From Pomacea canaliculata (lineage: Eukaryota > Mollusca > Gastropoda > Architaenioglossa > Ampullariidae), in the NCBI RefSeq assembly GCF_003073045.1, contig NC_037601.1, positions 4,991,872 to 5,055,871 of the forward strand: a DNA stretch of 64,000 bases, read 5' to 3'. A model generated the notes under the pieces. It ran no database searches. It saw only the letters and a list, made by a program, of their open reading frames with translations, and had not been told where the DNA came from. A program made the translations under genes and the position numbers. Positions 10,912 to 22,535 of this stretch are shown piece after piece (the stretch's first letter is position 1; every line of letters starts with the position of its first letter).

Positions 10912-11980
10912 CACTAACAGTACCGGAAGCCTACACATGTCTCACACAGACCCTCGTGGTCACCAACCTGCTACTAAACCTGCACCAGTCCCACGGATTT
11001 CTACTGGCTCCTGGTGGTCACTCCTGGCTTCTGTGTATACTAATAGTACTGGCCTTCCAGTCCACCCTAAACCTAGTGGTCACTCTTGGCTGCTGTGTCC
11101 ACTGACAGTACCGGCCTTCCTGTCCACCCCTAGCCTAGTGGTCACTCTTGGCTAGTGTGTATACAAACAGTACCGGCATTCCAGTCCACCCTTAGACTAG
11201 TGGTCACTACTGGCTACTATGTATACTAACAGTAGCGGCCTTCCAGTCCACCCTTAGACTAGTGGTCACTACTGGCTACTAAGTATACTAACAGTACCGG
11301 CCTTCCAGTCCACCCTTAGACTAGTGGTCACTACTGGCTACTATGTATACTAACAGTACCGGCCTTCCAGTCCACCCTTAGACTAGTGGTCACTACTGGC
11401 TACTATGTATACTAACAGTACCGGCCTTTCAGTCCACCCTAAACCTAGTGGTCACTCTTGGCTACTGTGTCTACTGACAGTACCGGCCTTCCAGTCCACC
11501 CTTAGCCTAGTGGTCACTCCTGGCTGCTGTGTCCACTGATAGTACCGGCCTTCCAGTCCACCCTTAGCCTAGTGGTCACTCCTGGCTGCTGTGTCCACTG
11601 ATAGTAGCGGCCTTCCAGTCCACCCTTAGCCTAGTGGTCACTACTGACTACTATGTATACTAACAGTACCGGCCTTCAGGTCCACCGTAAACCTAGTGGT
11701 CACTCCTGGCTGCTGTGTCCACTGATAGTACCGGCCTTCCAGTCCACCCCTAGCCTAGTGGTCACTACTGGCTACTAAGTATACTAACAGTACCGGCCTT
11801 CCAGTCCACCCCTAGCCTAGTGGTCACTACTGGCTACTAAGTATACTAACAATACCGGCCTTCCAGTCCACCCTTAGCCTAGTGGTCACTACTGGCTGCT
11901 GTGTACACTGACAGTACCGGCCTTCCAGTCCACCCCTAGCCTAGTGGTCACTCCTGGCTGCTGTGTACACACGGCACCTT
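10912..11980. repeat. 62-bp minisatellite, about 17 copies
   Basis: The unit contains taccggccttccagtccacc, a tagtggtcact core and a variable tgtatactaacag half. The core gtggtcac recurs every 62 bp. Two unit types alternate in blocks (tatactaacag versus tccactgatag), which suggests segmental amplification. Confidence 0.9.
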
Positions 11981-12593
11981 GCCCAGGCGGTCTCAAACCT
12001 TTTACAACCAACCGCTCCTTTCAGCGTCTCAGGAAGATGCCCTGAGGGTCGCTACGCTGTGGGGTTCGATACATTGTCGTCCCAAGGGAGGGGAACCAAT
12101 GTCCAGTGTCCACAACAACCACGTGACTACAGCGCGTGAAGGCTTTTCGCCCAAACTGAAGGCAGGTTGGTGGGGGGCCAGGAACAGAAACATGGCTGAC
12201 ACGCCACAAAGAGAAAAAGGAAGGGGTAAGATTAATGATAAGTAAAGGATAAAATTATACAGAAAGTATGACAAGAAAATAATGTAGCCTGTAATTAGTG
12301 CAGTGAAATGTGTTATAAGACTAGTTGTTGAAAAACTATAATTAGTATTTGCGGGAAAAAGTGGTGTAAGGTATTTTTTAAGGACAACAGATGCTGAGAA
12401 AAAAAAATCACAAAGATATCAAGACATAGTTATAGGGCTAATTTCATTAATAGAAGAGCACACATCTACTCTGACAGGGAAAAAGAACACAAAGACATGG
12501 AGGTAAGTTTACAAGGCGAATGTATCAATAGTAACAGTTCATTTCTCCACACCTGACAGTCTACACGGAATATTGAAAGCATCTTTCTCTCAG
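11981..12593. other. Unassigned, possible hAT-like end
   Basis: At about 11,986 a caggcggtctcaaaccttt sequence resembles hAT/Charlie-type termini. No partner end was found. The open frames here show no family resemblance. Confidence 0.25.
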
Positions 12594-13506
12594 TGACTGT
12601 TTCGAGCGTTAAGAAACTGTCAGGAGCGGGATAAGATGGCGTCTGAGATAACCGATGATTTTTATCAGACGTCAGCTCGCTGCTCTCATCTTCCTCTGTG
12701 ATGCCATGCGTCTGCACGTCAGATAACGCACTGTCTGCTCGTTACCGTTGTAACGACTAGAGGGGAGATCATCTTATGAAGAATAATAAAGAGAGGAAGA
12801 GGCCTTCTTGTGCCTCTTTGATTTTGTATAGTCTCTTATATTTTCTCTCCATCTCTATTGGTTTTGTCTCTTTCCAGTCTAAAATTACACTTTATCCCCA
12901 CCAACAACGAGAACACTGCTGCTGCCTCCTGCTGCTGGTGGATTCTTACATCTTCACCAACCGCCCTTATGACATTTACGCCTTCCTTCTTTCGACAAAG
13001 ACGATCTTCCATTGGGTTTGGAAAAAAAAACAACAAAAATACCCCAAACTATTATCACAACTATTAAATGAATAGTTAGAAACTTTTATTAAACCAAAGT
13101 AGCGAAGAGCACCAGCGATGCTGATCATTCTCCCGAAATTAGCTCTCTACCAATCAAATGTTTTAATTCACTGTTTGCAATATCACTATTGATATATAGA
13201 CATATTCCCAAAGCCGACTGCATCAATACAATATTGACACTTCACATGAACATACCTGATAGTTGATACAGAATACTTGAAGCAGTGCAGTGTGTCAGTC
13301 TTCGATGTTCAGCTCTCTCTCTCTCTGTCTGTCAGCAAGTGTTTCGAGCGTTTAGAAACTGAGGAACGCCACGTGGCGACGTCTTGATTGGAGGAAGTCT
13401 TGATTATTTCCTCAAACGCCACGTCGCTGCTGTTATCTTACTCTGTGACATCATGTAGCAAACGAAACTTGTTACACTGTAGTCAACGATTAGAGGGGAG
13501 ATCATT
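12594..13506. repeat. Diverged direct repeat pair
   Basis: 12,594-12,775 and 13,333-13,506 share gtttcgagcgtt-agaaactg, ctctgtgatg-cat and agaggggagatcat in the same order and orientation. This is an old direct duplication of about 175 bp. The stretch between them holds nothing recognised. Confidence 0.6.
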
Positions 13507-14214
13507 GCTGCTGAGGAGGATGCAAATGCAAATGGCAAAACCTATATATACACTCCTAAGGAGAATGCTCTTAGCGCCTAAGAACAAGAACGAGACGTGG
13601 ACTGCATACGAGCGACAAGAAAACAAATAAATAACGTACAGAATAAAGAATAAACAACAGTACTAATGTTAAATTAGAAAAAGTACAGAAAACGCAAAAA
13701 AAACTAAAATAACAAGAACGGAGAGCATTGTGATAAAGACGAGCAGGAAGGGTGTGAAAAAGGAAGAAAGATTTAAAGGCCGGCCGGCCATCACAGGTGC
13801 GGCAAGCCGACAAACCGCTGCTCACACCGACAAACGCACCAATCGTTGTCTTTCACACTCCCACTTCTAGCGACGTTTCCTGTCCCCTTCACGACTAAAA
13901 ATACGGTTTACAAGTATAAAATAGCATAGTTTGAGCTCATCTTGCAGATTGTTCACAGTGTGTGATTATTTATATTGTCTAGTTATTACATCAGAGTGCA
14001 CTTTGCATGCGCGCCATTGTAGAGCAAAGCAAACATTGGCTCACAGCCCACTTATATCAGGTAGAATATAAACCACTGGAATATCTCTCTACTATCACTG
14101 TTGGTACCTAAGGTCCCAGTCGTTCCCTTTAGGAAACATCTTTTTATTACTAATCGCCAGAAGATTATTCTGATGGTCTGCACAGTAAAGATGTCGTTTG
14201 CATAGTTCACGTAA
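13507..14214. other. Unassigned DNA before block A1
   Basis: No gene or repeat recognised. A ggccggccggcc run sits near 13,780. Confidence 0.3.
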
Positions 14215-14941
14215 TGAGTGGGCATATAGAAAGCTGCATATGATATTATAAGTGACTTAATACAAATAATCTCAAACACATAGGAAGTATTGTGAGTAAA
14301 TGATTGAGCTTGTGTTGACATTTGGAAAACCAAATAATTATATTGGTGGGGTTTATGGACCATTTGTGATGTAAGCTAAATCCCCCTAAAATGTGAACTC
14401 GTGACCTTCTCCAAGAACTGCAAATTGTGGTTTTGATGTATATCGTGTTCACACCTATCTCCATCATTGACAATCACTCATAAATCTCCCAATTGTTTAC
14501 CCTTTCATGCCACGCGCTTGCCGTAAACAGCAAAGTATAGAGGAGACACAAGAAAGATCACAAGAGACAGACAGCAGACTAAAGTGTCTGCTCTCAAAAC
14601 TTCACTGACAAAACAAGCAGACGATCGCCCAGCAGCGATGATGGTGTGGACTGTCGGTGGTAAAGGTCGAGACGGACGGTAGCAGGAACTGAGAATGGAA
14701 GAAACGGGGGTAGAAAGGAGAGAACGAGACTAAATGCTAGCATATTTCATGGAGGCTACAACTTGTGAATTGTCTGGAATGTAATTACTGTACTATTATG
14801 TAAGAATTGTGTATCTATGTTTCCTTGTTGGTATTTGATGTGTTTAGCTACTGTATATACGTTTTATACATTTTAGACAATCGTCTTGAATTATCCAGCT
14901 TTTAGCTGCATTGTATCAACCTCTGTATACCACAAGTCTGT

Positions 14942-15184
14942 GTGATGATTCCCTCCCCTCCCAACCAGTTCATCACCTATGTTCTAATGAATGAAAGAGA
15001 CTCCCAAGAAATTGAAATTAAAAGCTGTGACACCGTATTATCCTTATCCTCGATTAAGAATCCCAGATTATACTGGATGCTACTTAACTCATCTGCTACA
15101 AGCAGGACAGTAGATAAAATTTCCCATGATAAATTTATAGACTTCTTTCAAAAATTAAGAAACATTCCTGATGATCCACTTTAA
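14942..15184 (+). mobile_element. Possible LINE linker fragment
   Basis: An 80-codon open frame with KNPRLYWMLLN and ISHDKFIDFFQKL resembles the segment between endonuclease and RT in CR1/L2 LINEs (FWKLLN, then FYDYFKKL). It is open also at 44,959-45,201 but broken in A2 (35,393-35,635). Confidence 0.4.
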
Positions 15185-15339
15185 TACATGCCCCTTGTAT
15201 TAAAATCGTTATTATTACTGATGTTTTAAACAAATATCTGATATTTGATATATCTTATGATGATTTCTAAGGTCTTAGTATGTTATTGTGTAATGTTTTC
15301 ACTGTCGTCCACGTCTGTTGACACCTGACCCGCTGGCTG

Positions 15340-15526
15340 ACCTCACTGACTTGTTGACACGTGAACTTCAGGCACTGGAGCCTCCCTGTAGTTCATATAT
15401 GTGTGTGGGGAGTGGGTCTGGGGTTGGTTATCTTATTTGATTTATCACTAATGAAGGATTCGGTGAATGTGCATTTGAAACTGGGGGGTTCAGTACCTCA
15501 AAAAAAGGTTAAGAACAACTGTTCTA
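15340..15526. mobile_element. hAT-like nonautonomous element end
   Basis: On the minus strand the edge reads agttgttcttaaccttttt, then a tract near the ccgaacccccagttt type, as in hAT-family termini (CAGTGGTTCTTAACC). Copies sit in A2 (about 35,960) and A3 (about 44,620). Confidence 0.4.
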
Positions 15527-15554
15527 AAGTAATAGTCCTTCTAGTTAATTAAGT

Positions 15555-15830
15555 TTAATTAAGTTTAGAGTTCTGTTCTTCTTCAAAGTGCCTTGAACAA
15601 ATCTTGGCTCTCAATGGATTGAAACTTTTGTCTGGCCTGCTGCAGCATGAATGAGAGCCTCTCGCCACTTGACTTGATCTGTCAATGTACCTGCCCGCGG
15701 AATAAAAAAAAAAAAAACCTGACACCGAGAGATTTGATAGTTCCACAGCTGCATTCCACCAGCAGCAGTATAAACCACCGTGTGTGCGTTTCTTTATTGT
15801 TGTTGCTCTTGCAGACTTTGCTGAAGTCAT
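15555..15830 (-). other. Open frame with THAP-like ending
   Basis: Open in all three copies (also 35,995-36,228 minus and 44,315-44,587 plus). It ends NPLRAKICSRHFEEE about 40 residues after a GFFF tract. That is the spacing of the C-x2-H half of a THAP zinc finger. The first cysteine pair is not evident. It may be a transposase remnant or chance. Confidence 0.3.
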
Positions 15831-16047
15831 TTGCTAACCCCGGTGGTTAGACCGGAAGCTCTGTACCCAACAAGCCTCCTTCTAGAAGTTGACTATAAAA
15901 AATTGTGTGCCAGCAGTCCATAGATTAGTTCGTGATCACACGCCATGTCAAAGTCGCTTGCCAGTTACTCAACTCAACATGGATTTGTACTCAACCGAAC
16001 ATGAGAAGAAAGCAGTAAGTAGAGCCAACTAGTTACAGATACTGGAG

Positions 16048-16250
16048 TCTACAAGTACTGGGGGTATTAGTGTCTGGTCTACAAGTACTTATGGTATTGG
16101 TGTATTATGTATAAGTGCTGAGGGTATTAGTGCCTAGTTTACAAGTACTGAGTGTTTTAGTGCAGTATGTATAAGTACTGAGGGCATTAGTGTATTATGT
16201 ATACGTACTGAGGGTATTAGTGTATTATGTATTCGTACTGAGGGTAGTTG
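16048..16250. repeat. 30-bp minisatellite in A1, about 7 units
   Basis: Units of the form ctgagggtattagtgtatta alternate with gtctagtctacaagta types. The A3 copy (43,925-44,095) has nearly the same unit order, whereas A2 is greatly expanded. Confidence 0.85.
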
Positions 16251-16364
16251 TCATGTCTGGAGCTTTGCTTACCTTGAGCTTCGTAGGATCAGTGACATTC
16301 GTCATCATCTCACCCCTGATACAACTCAAACTCTAATCTGTGCCTTCGTGCCCTCGACGAGTGA

Positions 16365-16399
16365 CGAGTGTGTGTGTGTGTGCCTGTGTGTGTGTATGC

Positions 16400-16448
<49 letters not shown>

Positions 16449-16712
16449 TGTGTGTGTGTGTGCCTGTGTGTGTGTGCCTGTGTGTGTGTGTGTGCCTGTG
16501 TGTGTGTGTGTGCCTGTGTGTGTGTGTGTGCCTGTGTGTGCCTGTGTGTGTGTGTGCCTGTATGTGTGTGTGTGCCTGTGTGTGTGTGTGCCTGTGTGTG
16601 CCTGTGTGTGTGTGTGCCTGTGTTTGTGTGTGCCTGTGTTTGTGTGTGCCTGTGTGTGTGTGTGCCTGTGTGTGTGTGTGCCTGTGTTTGTGTGTGCCTG
16701 TGTGTGTGAGTT
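16365..16712. repeat. Compound (TG)n/CCTG microsatellite (A1)
   Basis: Long (tg)n runs punctuated by cctg at intervals. Its four open frames of Cys-Val or His-Thr repeats are artefacts of the repeat. Confidence 0.95.
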
Positions 16713-17894
16713 CTCTGCGTGCGTTGTTTCTTTTGACTATTTTATTGCCATGTCCAGCACTCACAGCAGTTTACCCAAGCGCCTGAACTAGTTTCATTCT
16801 CACTTTCACAAAATAGCGACACAGTGATATCGAGGTCAGGATTCATGTTTGTTTTGATACTTTGGAAGTAAGGCAGGAAACTGTAGAGATGGTTGTACTG
16901 ACCTCATATATGTGTGCAGTATTTATGTAGCAGTGGAGTGGGATGTCTTGCTCATTGGAATGTCTGTATTTTGGTTTTGTTACTATGTCGCCAGTTAACC
17001 ATTATCCACAAATAATAATGGTTTCACATTAAACCCTCCCCCTCCTTCTGTCTCCATCTGTCTGTCTCCACCATCTTTCTCTCTTTACCTTATTTTTCCT
17101 TGTGCGCGCGTGCGCTTGTAAAGGTTTCATCAACAAAGTCATCGAAGATTGATTTAATTGAATTTCATATTGATGCTACATTCTTTCCCTCGGTGAATAT
17201 TAATGCACACAACATTTACAGCTTTTCACACACGTCTACCTACCTTGTCTTGACATATAAAGGAAGCAAGAAATGAAGGTAAAAAAGTGACGGTTGGTTG
17301 GTCTATCTAGTAGGAAAGTGCTTCCACCTTGCAGCGAGTGGGGGGGGGGGAGGAAACCAGAGTACCCTTGTGGACATTTCTTATCTTTATCAGCAGTTGT
17401 TATTCCTTTTTGTAATATTTAACTTATTATAAAAATTGTATTTATGTCTGCACGAAGACACACAGACACACGGGTAGGTTAACAATCCCCCTTACATCTA
17501 CCAGTCTCCCCCCTCTGCCCACCAGCTGTTTGTCTAACATCTTACTTTCTACGTTTCATCTCTAGTAGCAAAGAGGCCAATAAACCCGTTTATTTGTTTG
17601 GTACACACTGACTAAGCTCAGCCAATGTCCTTGTTTGTTTATTGCTTACGTGAGACACAAGACACCGGGAACAACAGGTTCAACATCGTTGTTGTGTGCA
17701 TGTGTTGACGTGGAGACACATCTCCCTGTCTCTGTAGCACTGAAGTATCTGGAGCACCACAGTGACTGCTATCAGGGTGAGTTGATGACAAGGTAGACAG
17801 TGTTGGTGGTTTTTACTGGTGATTGTTTTACCTCTTATGTCTTACTACTACCGGCTACTGAGGCACAAGTGAGTAAACGAACAGAAATTTGAAA
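16713..17894. other. A1 spacer downstream of the fucosyltransferase
   Basis: No gene. Conserved in all three A copies. Confidence 0.5.
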
Positions 17895-18537
17895 GTGTTT
17901 AATGCGCAGTAAAGTTTATTACAAAATCCCATTAGACGCAGCAGAATGCATGGGTGCAAAAGCACAAAAATGTGATGATGATAAATAATCTCTAAACAAA
18001 CCCTGAACTCTATTAATTTAATAAAGTCATCAGGGGAAGCAATGAGATATAAAGGAAGACAAATGAAAGCACGAGCATCATTGTATCAGTTCCTTGATGT
18101 AATTTTCTTGATGATTTCTATTAGAGAAATACATGTTTGTATCACCTGTATACATTTGTAAGTCCTCTGTTCATAGCATAGGGTGAGAGAGTGACCTGTC
18201 TGATCAGCACTTTCAACAACCACAGGGGAGCTGATGACAATCATGATGATAAACCCTCTACAGTGACAGACACGTGTGCCTTCAGCGCGCTCACATATAT
18301 ACAATGAGCGTTCATATACACACTAATGAGCGCTCACACGTGCAGAAGTCTATTTATAGCACTCTAGTAGCTCGTACCCGGCATCCTGGCAGCTCATTTC
18401 TCTAAAACTTACCAACATCAGCACCGGCGACAGTCCCACAGACATGACGCTACTCTGTCACTCTCTCACCACCACACAACACATTCAAGTAAACACACAC
18501 CCGTTGTCAATACTACTGATGACGATGACGATGTCAT
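17895..18537 (-). other. Probable 3' UTR of the fucosyltransferase gene
   Basis: After the stop codon the first canonical AATAAA on the minus strand is at 17,920-17,915. The segment contains an open frame (reading SPVVVESADQT and YKCIQVIQT) that is 127-162 codons long in the A3 and A2 copies but broken in A1, so it is read as UTR. Confidence 0.5.
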
Positions 18538-19716
18538 TCACGACAAAGAATTCCACACTGGACAGTAGTGGTCCGTTCCGCTTGGGCTGAACTGCTTTGA
18601 TAGAGGTGTACCCGGATCTACAAAGTCTCGGTAGTAGACGGTGACCCCAGGGTTCAGAAAACTAGCCCACCACCCGTACGTGCCCACCGTCATGATCATG
18701 TGATCCAGTGACGCAAGAGTCATCATGTCAACAGCAGGCGTTGAATTGGCCGACAGCACAGTGACGTCACTTGTGTTTGCAAACTGTTCCTGGCACCATG
18801 TGACGTCATTCGAGGAGACAACAAAAGTGACATCACCGAACCGTTTTCGGACGTAATCCATGGCGTGCAAAAGATATTCTAAAGGAGCTGCCTTATATCC
18901 CTTAACATTTGTCAGGTAGTCTCCCCTTCGTACGTGGACGCCTGTCAGCGTGCGGTTGTATTTCTGTCGGAGGCTGTCAACCACCTTCCGAGCCTGGGAC
19001 ACTACAGAGTCCTTGAACTTCAGCGCTTCGCGTATTTCCGCTTCGTGTTCAAAGAAGTATCGCCACGACTGGAGGAATTTTCCAATCGTATAATTCTTGT
19101 TTGGATCCAGCTCGAAGAACCGCGGAAAAAATTTGCAACATACGGGCTCCCGTATGAAGTTCTCGTGGCACTGATTTGAGTATTTGACAGAATTGTCAAT
19201 TATCGAAGTATTACGCAGCACATCGTATAAAAGAGAAGAAGTCTTCAAAAAGACCGGTATCCTATTCGTTTTGAGGGCAATCCCTAAAAGAGAAGCATAC
19301 TGAAACATCTGATTTCCCAGCCTGGCGGAGAAGGATCCGCAGATCACCTTGGACCTGTTGAGACTATTCAACGAAGCGAAAGTTTTCGAGCTGTTTGTGA
19401 CAGGGGAAACAGTAGATGAGCTTTGGAATTCCCAGCCTCCAGCACATGAACTAGGGGGGTTAGACACAGTGGTCGGCTGATCCGAATTTCTCTTGCTTAG
19501 AGATGTATCTTCGGGCTTTGAGGACATATGATGGATGGAAGTTGTTGGGTACAAGGTTGTCGAAGAATCATGGTCGTGAGCTGTTCCTCTCGACTGGATG
19601 CTCTTGCTGCTGTTCACAAGGCTAGGAAAGGTGAGCTCCAGAAGATGATGGCGTCTTCTAAACACATTCCAGGTAAGAAGAAGAAGTACGATGCAGAGGA
19701 TTAAAACTGCAAACAT
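18538..19716 (-). CDS. Galactoside alpha-1,2-fucosyltransferase-like (GT11), complete
   Basis: Encodes 392 residues in one exon. Family function: transfer of fucose from GDP-fucose, usually to a terminal galactose, in the Golgi lumen. Seen: a type II membrane anchor at residues 2-19; a Ser/Thr-rich stem to about 120; ARLGNQMFQY at 131-140; the donor-binding motif HVRRGDY at 261-267; FVVSSNDVTWC at 298-308; and GTYGWWASF at 345-353, all GT11 landmarks in order. Several N-glycosylation sequons (for example NRT at 254). Length fits FUT1/FUT2. The chosen ATG is followed at once by ttgcag, a good splice acceptor, so an upstream exon could supply a different N-terminus. This is the only complete copy; two truncated paralogues lie at 40,501-41,150 and 41,154-41,734. 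Acceptor specificity cannot be read from sequence. Confidence 0.9.
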   Translation of the reverse strand: MFAVLILCIVLLLLTWNVFRRRHHLLELTFPSLVNSSKSIQSRGTAHDHDSSTTLYPTTSIHHMSSKPEDTSLSKRNSDQPTTVSNPPSSCAGGWEFQSSSTVSPVTNSSKTFASLNSLNRSKVICGSFSARLGNQMFQYASLLGIALKTNRIPVFLKTSSLLYDVLRNTSIIDNSVKYSNQCHENFIREPVCCKFFPRFFELDPNKNYTIGKFLQSWRYFFEHEAEIREALKFKDSVVSQARKVVDSLRQKYNRTLTGVHVRRGDYLTNVKGYKAAPLEYLLHAMDYVRKRFGDVTFVVSSNDVTWCQEQFANTSDVTVLSANSTPAVDMMTLASLDHMIMTVGTYGWWASFLNPGVTVYYRDFVDPGTPLSKQFSPSGTDHYCPVWNSLS

Positions 19717-19953
19717 AAAGAACGAATTTTAAAAATCTCATTAAAATAGGGAAGTGACGATGACGAAGACAATGTGAAAGTCGTGTGCAGTGATTTAGGG
19801 GAGACAACGGGTCGATGTGTGTAGCAAGTAATATTCATGCTGACTGATCCTTTGTGACTGTCTTTGACTTCTTCACAGTAAATGTATGACATCGCTATCT
19901 GCAGCATCCGCCAGCGAGTGCTACTGCAATATTATTACATATCATCATCGTAA

Positions 19954-19984
<31 letters not shown>

Positions 19985-20449
19985 TGTTGTTGTTGCTGCA
20001 GATGCTTTCTAACACAGCTTACACCCTGCAGTCAATAGGACTCGTTTTATAATGTGAGCAATAAATAAATACTGTGATGCGTAATGCTGTGTAACGCTGT
20101 GTAATGCTTGGGTAATGACAGCGAACAAACATGTTTTATATGCTCTACACCTGTAAGATATGGAAATTATATTATTGTTGATTATTATATTATTCTGTTA
20201 TATTATTCTATTATTATATTATTTGAGATCTCACTATAGCTATACAGTAGTCAAATATAATAATCAAATACAGAATATTTATGTAACACAAATGGAAATA
20301 AATAAAAACTCACAAACACACACAAACACACATTTCTCATAAAAATCTCGCCTTATCTTCAACAAATCACTGGCAGACATTCCATGCCACCAGGGTTATG
20401 GTTCACTAAACAGACTTACTAGGAAAAGTTTTTGCTTTATGTAAATTTA
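19717..20449. other. 5' flank of the fucosyltransferase
   Basis: Contains a (cgt)n microsatellite at about 19,950-19,990 and AT-rich DNA at 20,160-20,330. Any promoter and leader exon of the fucosyltransferase should lie here; no clear TATA box or exon was identified. Confidence 0.35.
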
Positions 20450-21065
20450 TCAGAATCCAGGATGCTGAGAGAGAATTTCCTGAAGGCGTTGTAGAAAGAT
20501 GAGGTCTGCAAGATCAAGACAAATCTCAGGAGAAGGAAGAGTTCCGGGAGAAGCTGGCAGGAGAGGGAGAGGCTCTACCTGTTGAATATTTACTCCAGCA
20601 GTTTGTAAGTGAGGTGCAGCACGGAGAGATAATAGTTTTGGCTCCTTGGCTGAGAATGAAAACAGCAAGGTAGGTAGGGTGTCCTATGAGCTTTTAAACG
20701 ACAAACATGGGATAGAATGAGACGGCGAGGACAAAGTGGAGCTCATCAGCTTCTTTGTACAAACTGTGTACACGAGTGGTGCGAAAGGCACAGATGAGGA
20801 GTCCATGATGATGAATGGGATCAAGAACGTTGAGGTAGGTCTCTCACAGCCACAGATGATGGAGCAAAAGTTTATCTTGGAGCGGATCAGGGCACGAGAC
20901 AGTTGGCGGTCAAAGATGACCCCAAGAAATGGGACTTGCTGGGCCACTGTAGGTACCGTGCCGGTGACAGAGATAGGTCTGGAAATATACCTCGCAGTTT
21001 GCAAAAGTAAATGCATACACACTTTGTAGGAGAGAATTCGAAGGTGTTTTCGGTCTCCCACTAAT
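20450..21065 (-). mobile_element. LINE fragment (Jockey-like RT C-terminal half)
   Basis: Minus-strand frames read SPTKCVCIHFCKLRGIFPD, FLGVIFDRQLS and ALIRSKINFCSIICG. These match the thumb region of Jockey-type RTs (KTVCMHF, FLGLIFD, RSKIDYG). Interrupted by frameshifts. Confidence 0.7.
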
Positions 21066-22189
21066 CAGTTAACGTTTGTCTGTATAAACCGATATAACTG
21101 AAGTCCTTAATTTTACATTATTAAAAAATACAGCGCATTTCGGAGCTCCGGGAAACGCCTGGCATCGCATGTCTGTGGGCGACACTACAGTTGACAACTG
21201 ACGGCTGGAGCTGAAGGAAGGCGACACTGCATGGCATAGCGTTGCTTGGTAACGACCTTTGGTACAACCGTTAGATGGTTGCATAGCACAGTTTGTAACA
21301 ACAGTAATGTTATGGCAGCAATGCGTAGACACACACACGAGAGAGAGAGAGGAACACTGGAGTACAAACATGACTTACCATGTAATCTCAGTTTAGTCTT
21401 CATTGCTGCAGACGACTGTCTGCTGACCTCACCACAAATCTTCTCGTGCACTTCGTCACCAGACTGTGTGCGTCATTCGGACAACGTCATTCTCAAGAAT
21501 AAAAGACGTCATAGAGAGGCTGGTGAATATGACGTTGTCAAGCCGCAACAACAAGACACGTGTCACGTGCTCACAATCCTCCTCTACAATGCACGTTCGT
21601 CGTAATTAATTACATCAAAGAGGGCGGAGACGTGTGCGTCAAAGTTCACCTGTCACGTGGTTCCGACTGCACGTGCGTCATATACAAATATTATTAGAAA
21701 CTGCTCTTTGCTTGCAGTTATTAATTTTAATACAGATCTTTTGACCAAAAAGAAACATTTAGTTTACACAAATCCTGATTTTTTTTTTCATGTTTTTGGG
21801 CAGAAAAGAGGAGATGCTGCTTATTACAGATTTCTTTGCTTGACATTTTTCAACTCAGGGTAGCTGGTTGTACAAAACCCTGATGTTTCTGTTGATCCGT
21901 TATAGTTCATTGGATGATGCTAATGAACACAAGGCTATCTTCCTTCTGTAATGCTCTCTAAAAACTTGTACACAAGCCTTTTTAGTTTTAAGGGAACCCT
22001 GGTCAGTTTTTGGTGCAGATTTTAATTATGGATATTTTCCTGTTCCACTTGTTACCACCTGACGGGAGTTGGCCTCCTTGATTTGCTCTAAGACTAGGAG
22101 TGGGACTAGAACTCACACAGTTTGGCGGGTAAATCACGTGACTCAAGCAGACAAGTCCCTGTGGGACCCCAGGGTATGCTTGCCTAGTG
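21066..22189. other. Unassigned DNA with a short repeat
   Basis: 21,616-21,683 recurs inverted at 63,167-63,240 (see that entry). About 22,060-22,190 has a B-box-like gagttctagtccc on the minus strand, possibly a tRNA-derived SINE. Nothing else recognised. Confidence 0.35.
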
Positions 22190-22535
22190 AGCATTGTAAG
22201 ATTAGGGTCCCTGCCATCCAGCCAGGCATGTAAAAGGCGACTAAAGTGGACACCTCACGCGATTACGGCAAATGTTATTTGTCTTATTCTAGTTGTTTAT
22301 TGTCTGCGATACCAGGGGAAAGCAGTCACGCCATGTGCTCCGCCAGCAGACAGCAGACCTCTCCACAGTCACCCTACGATGGACTCCAGACGACCGAGGA
22401 AAACAAGGCCGTCCAAAGGAAGCTTGGAGAAAAACAATGAAAGGGAGATGAATGGAAAGGACTGGACATGGGGTCTCCTGGAGCGGGTTTCATCCGATCG
22501 ACATCGGTGGCGGACTCTAGTTGAGGATTTATGTG
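22190..22535 (+). mobile_element. LINE RT C-terminal fragment, interrupted
   Basis: Frames read TLRWTPDDRGKQGRPKEAW and DRHRWRTLVEDLC, the RTE/Jockey-type tail. The frame is cut after LC by the LTR insertion and resumes at 23,925 as LCNLMHEEE-stop, matching the usual LCATxHEED ending. Confidence 0.7.

Larger units (their letters stand above)
14215..19187. repeat. Block A1 (segmental duplication)
   Basis: Homologous in the same orientation to 34,669-41,150 (A2) and inverted to 41,154-45,713 (A3). A1 and A2 share their left edge (tgagtgggcatat); A3 starts about 210 bp further in. At the right, A2 stops inside the fucosyltransferase, while A1 continues through the whole gene. Confidence 0.92.

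Noticed and set aside
10912-11980. Could the regular 62-bp array be a CRISPR?
   Set aside because: Units are contiguous without unique spacers and the context is an animal genome with introns and LINEs.
16333-16791. Four long overlapping frames of Cys-Val and His-Thr repeats (also at 38,532-38,771 and 43,469-43,846)
   Set aside because: They are all translations of (TG)n/(CA)n microsatellite with no codon structure.
22060-22190. A tRNA gene on the minus strand
   Set aside because: Only a degenerate B-box is seen; no plausible full cloverleaf, so at most a SINE.
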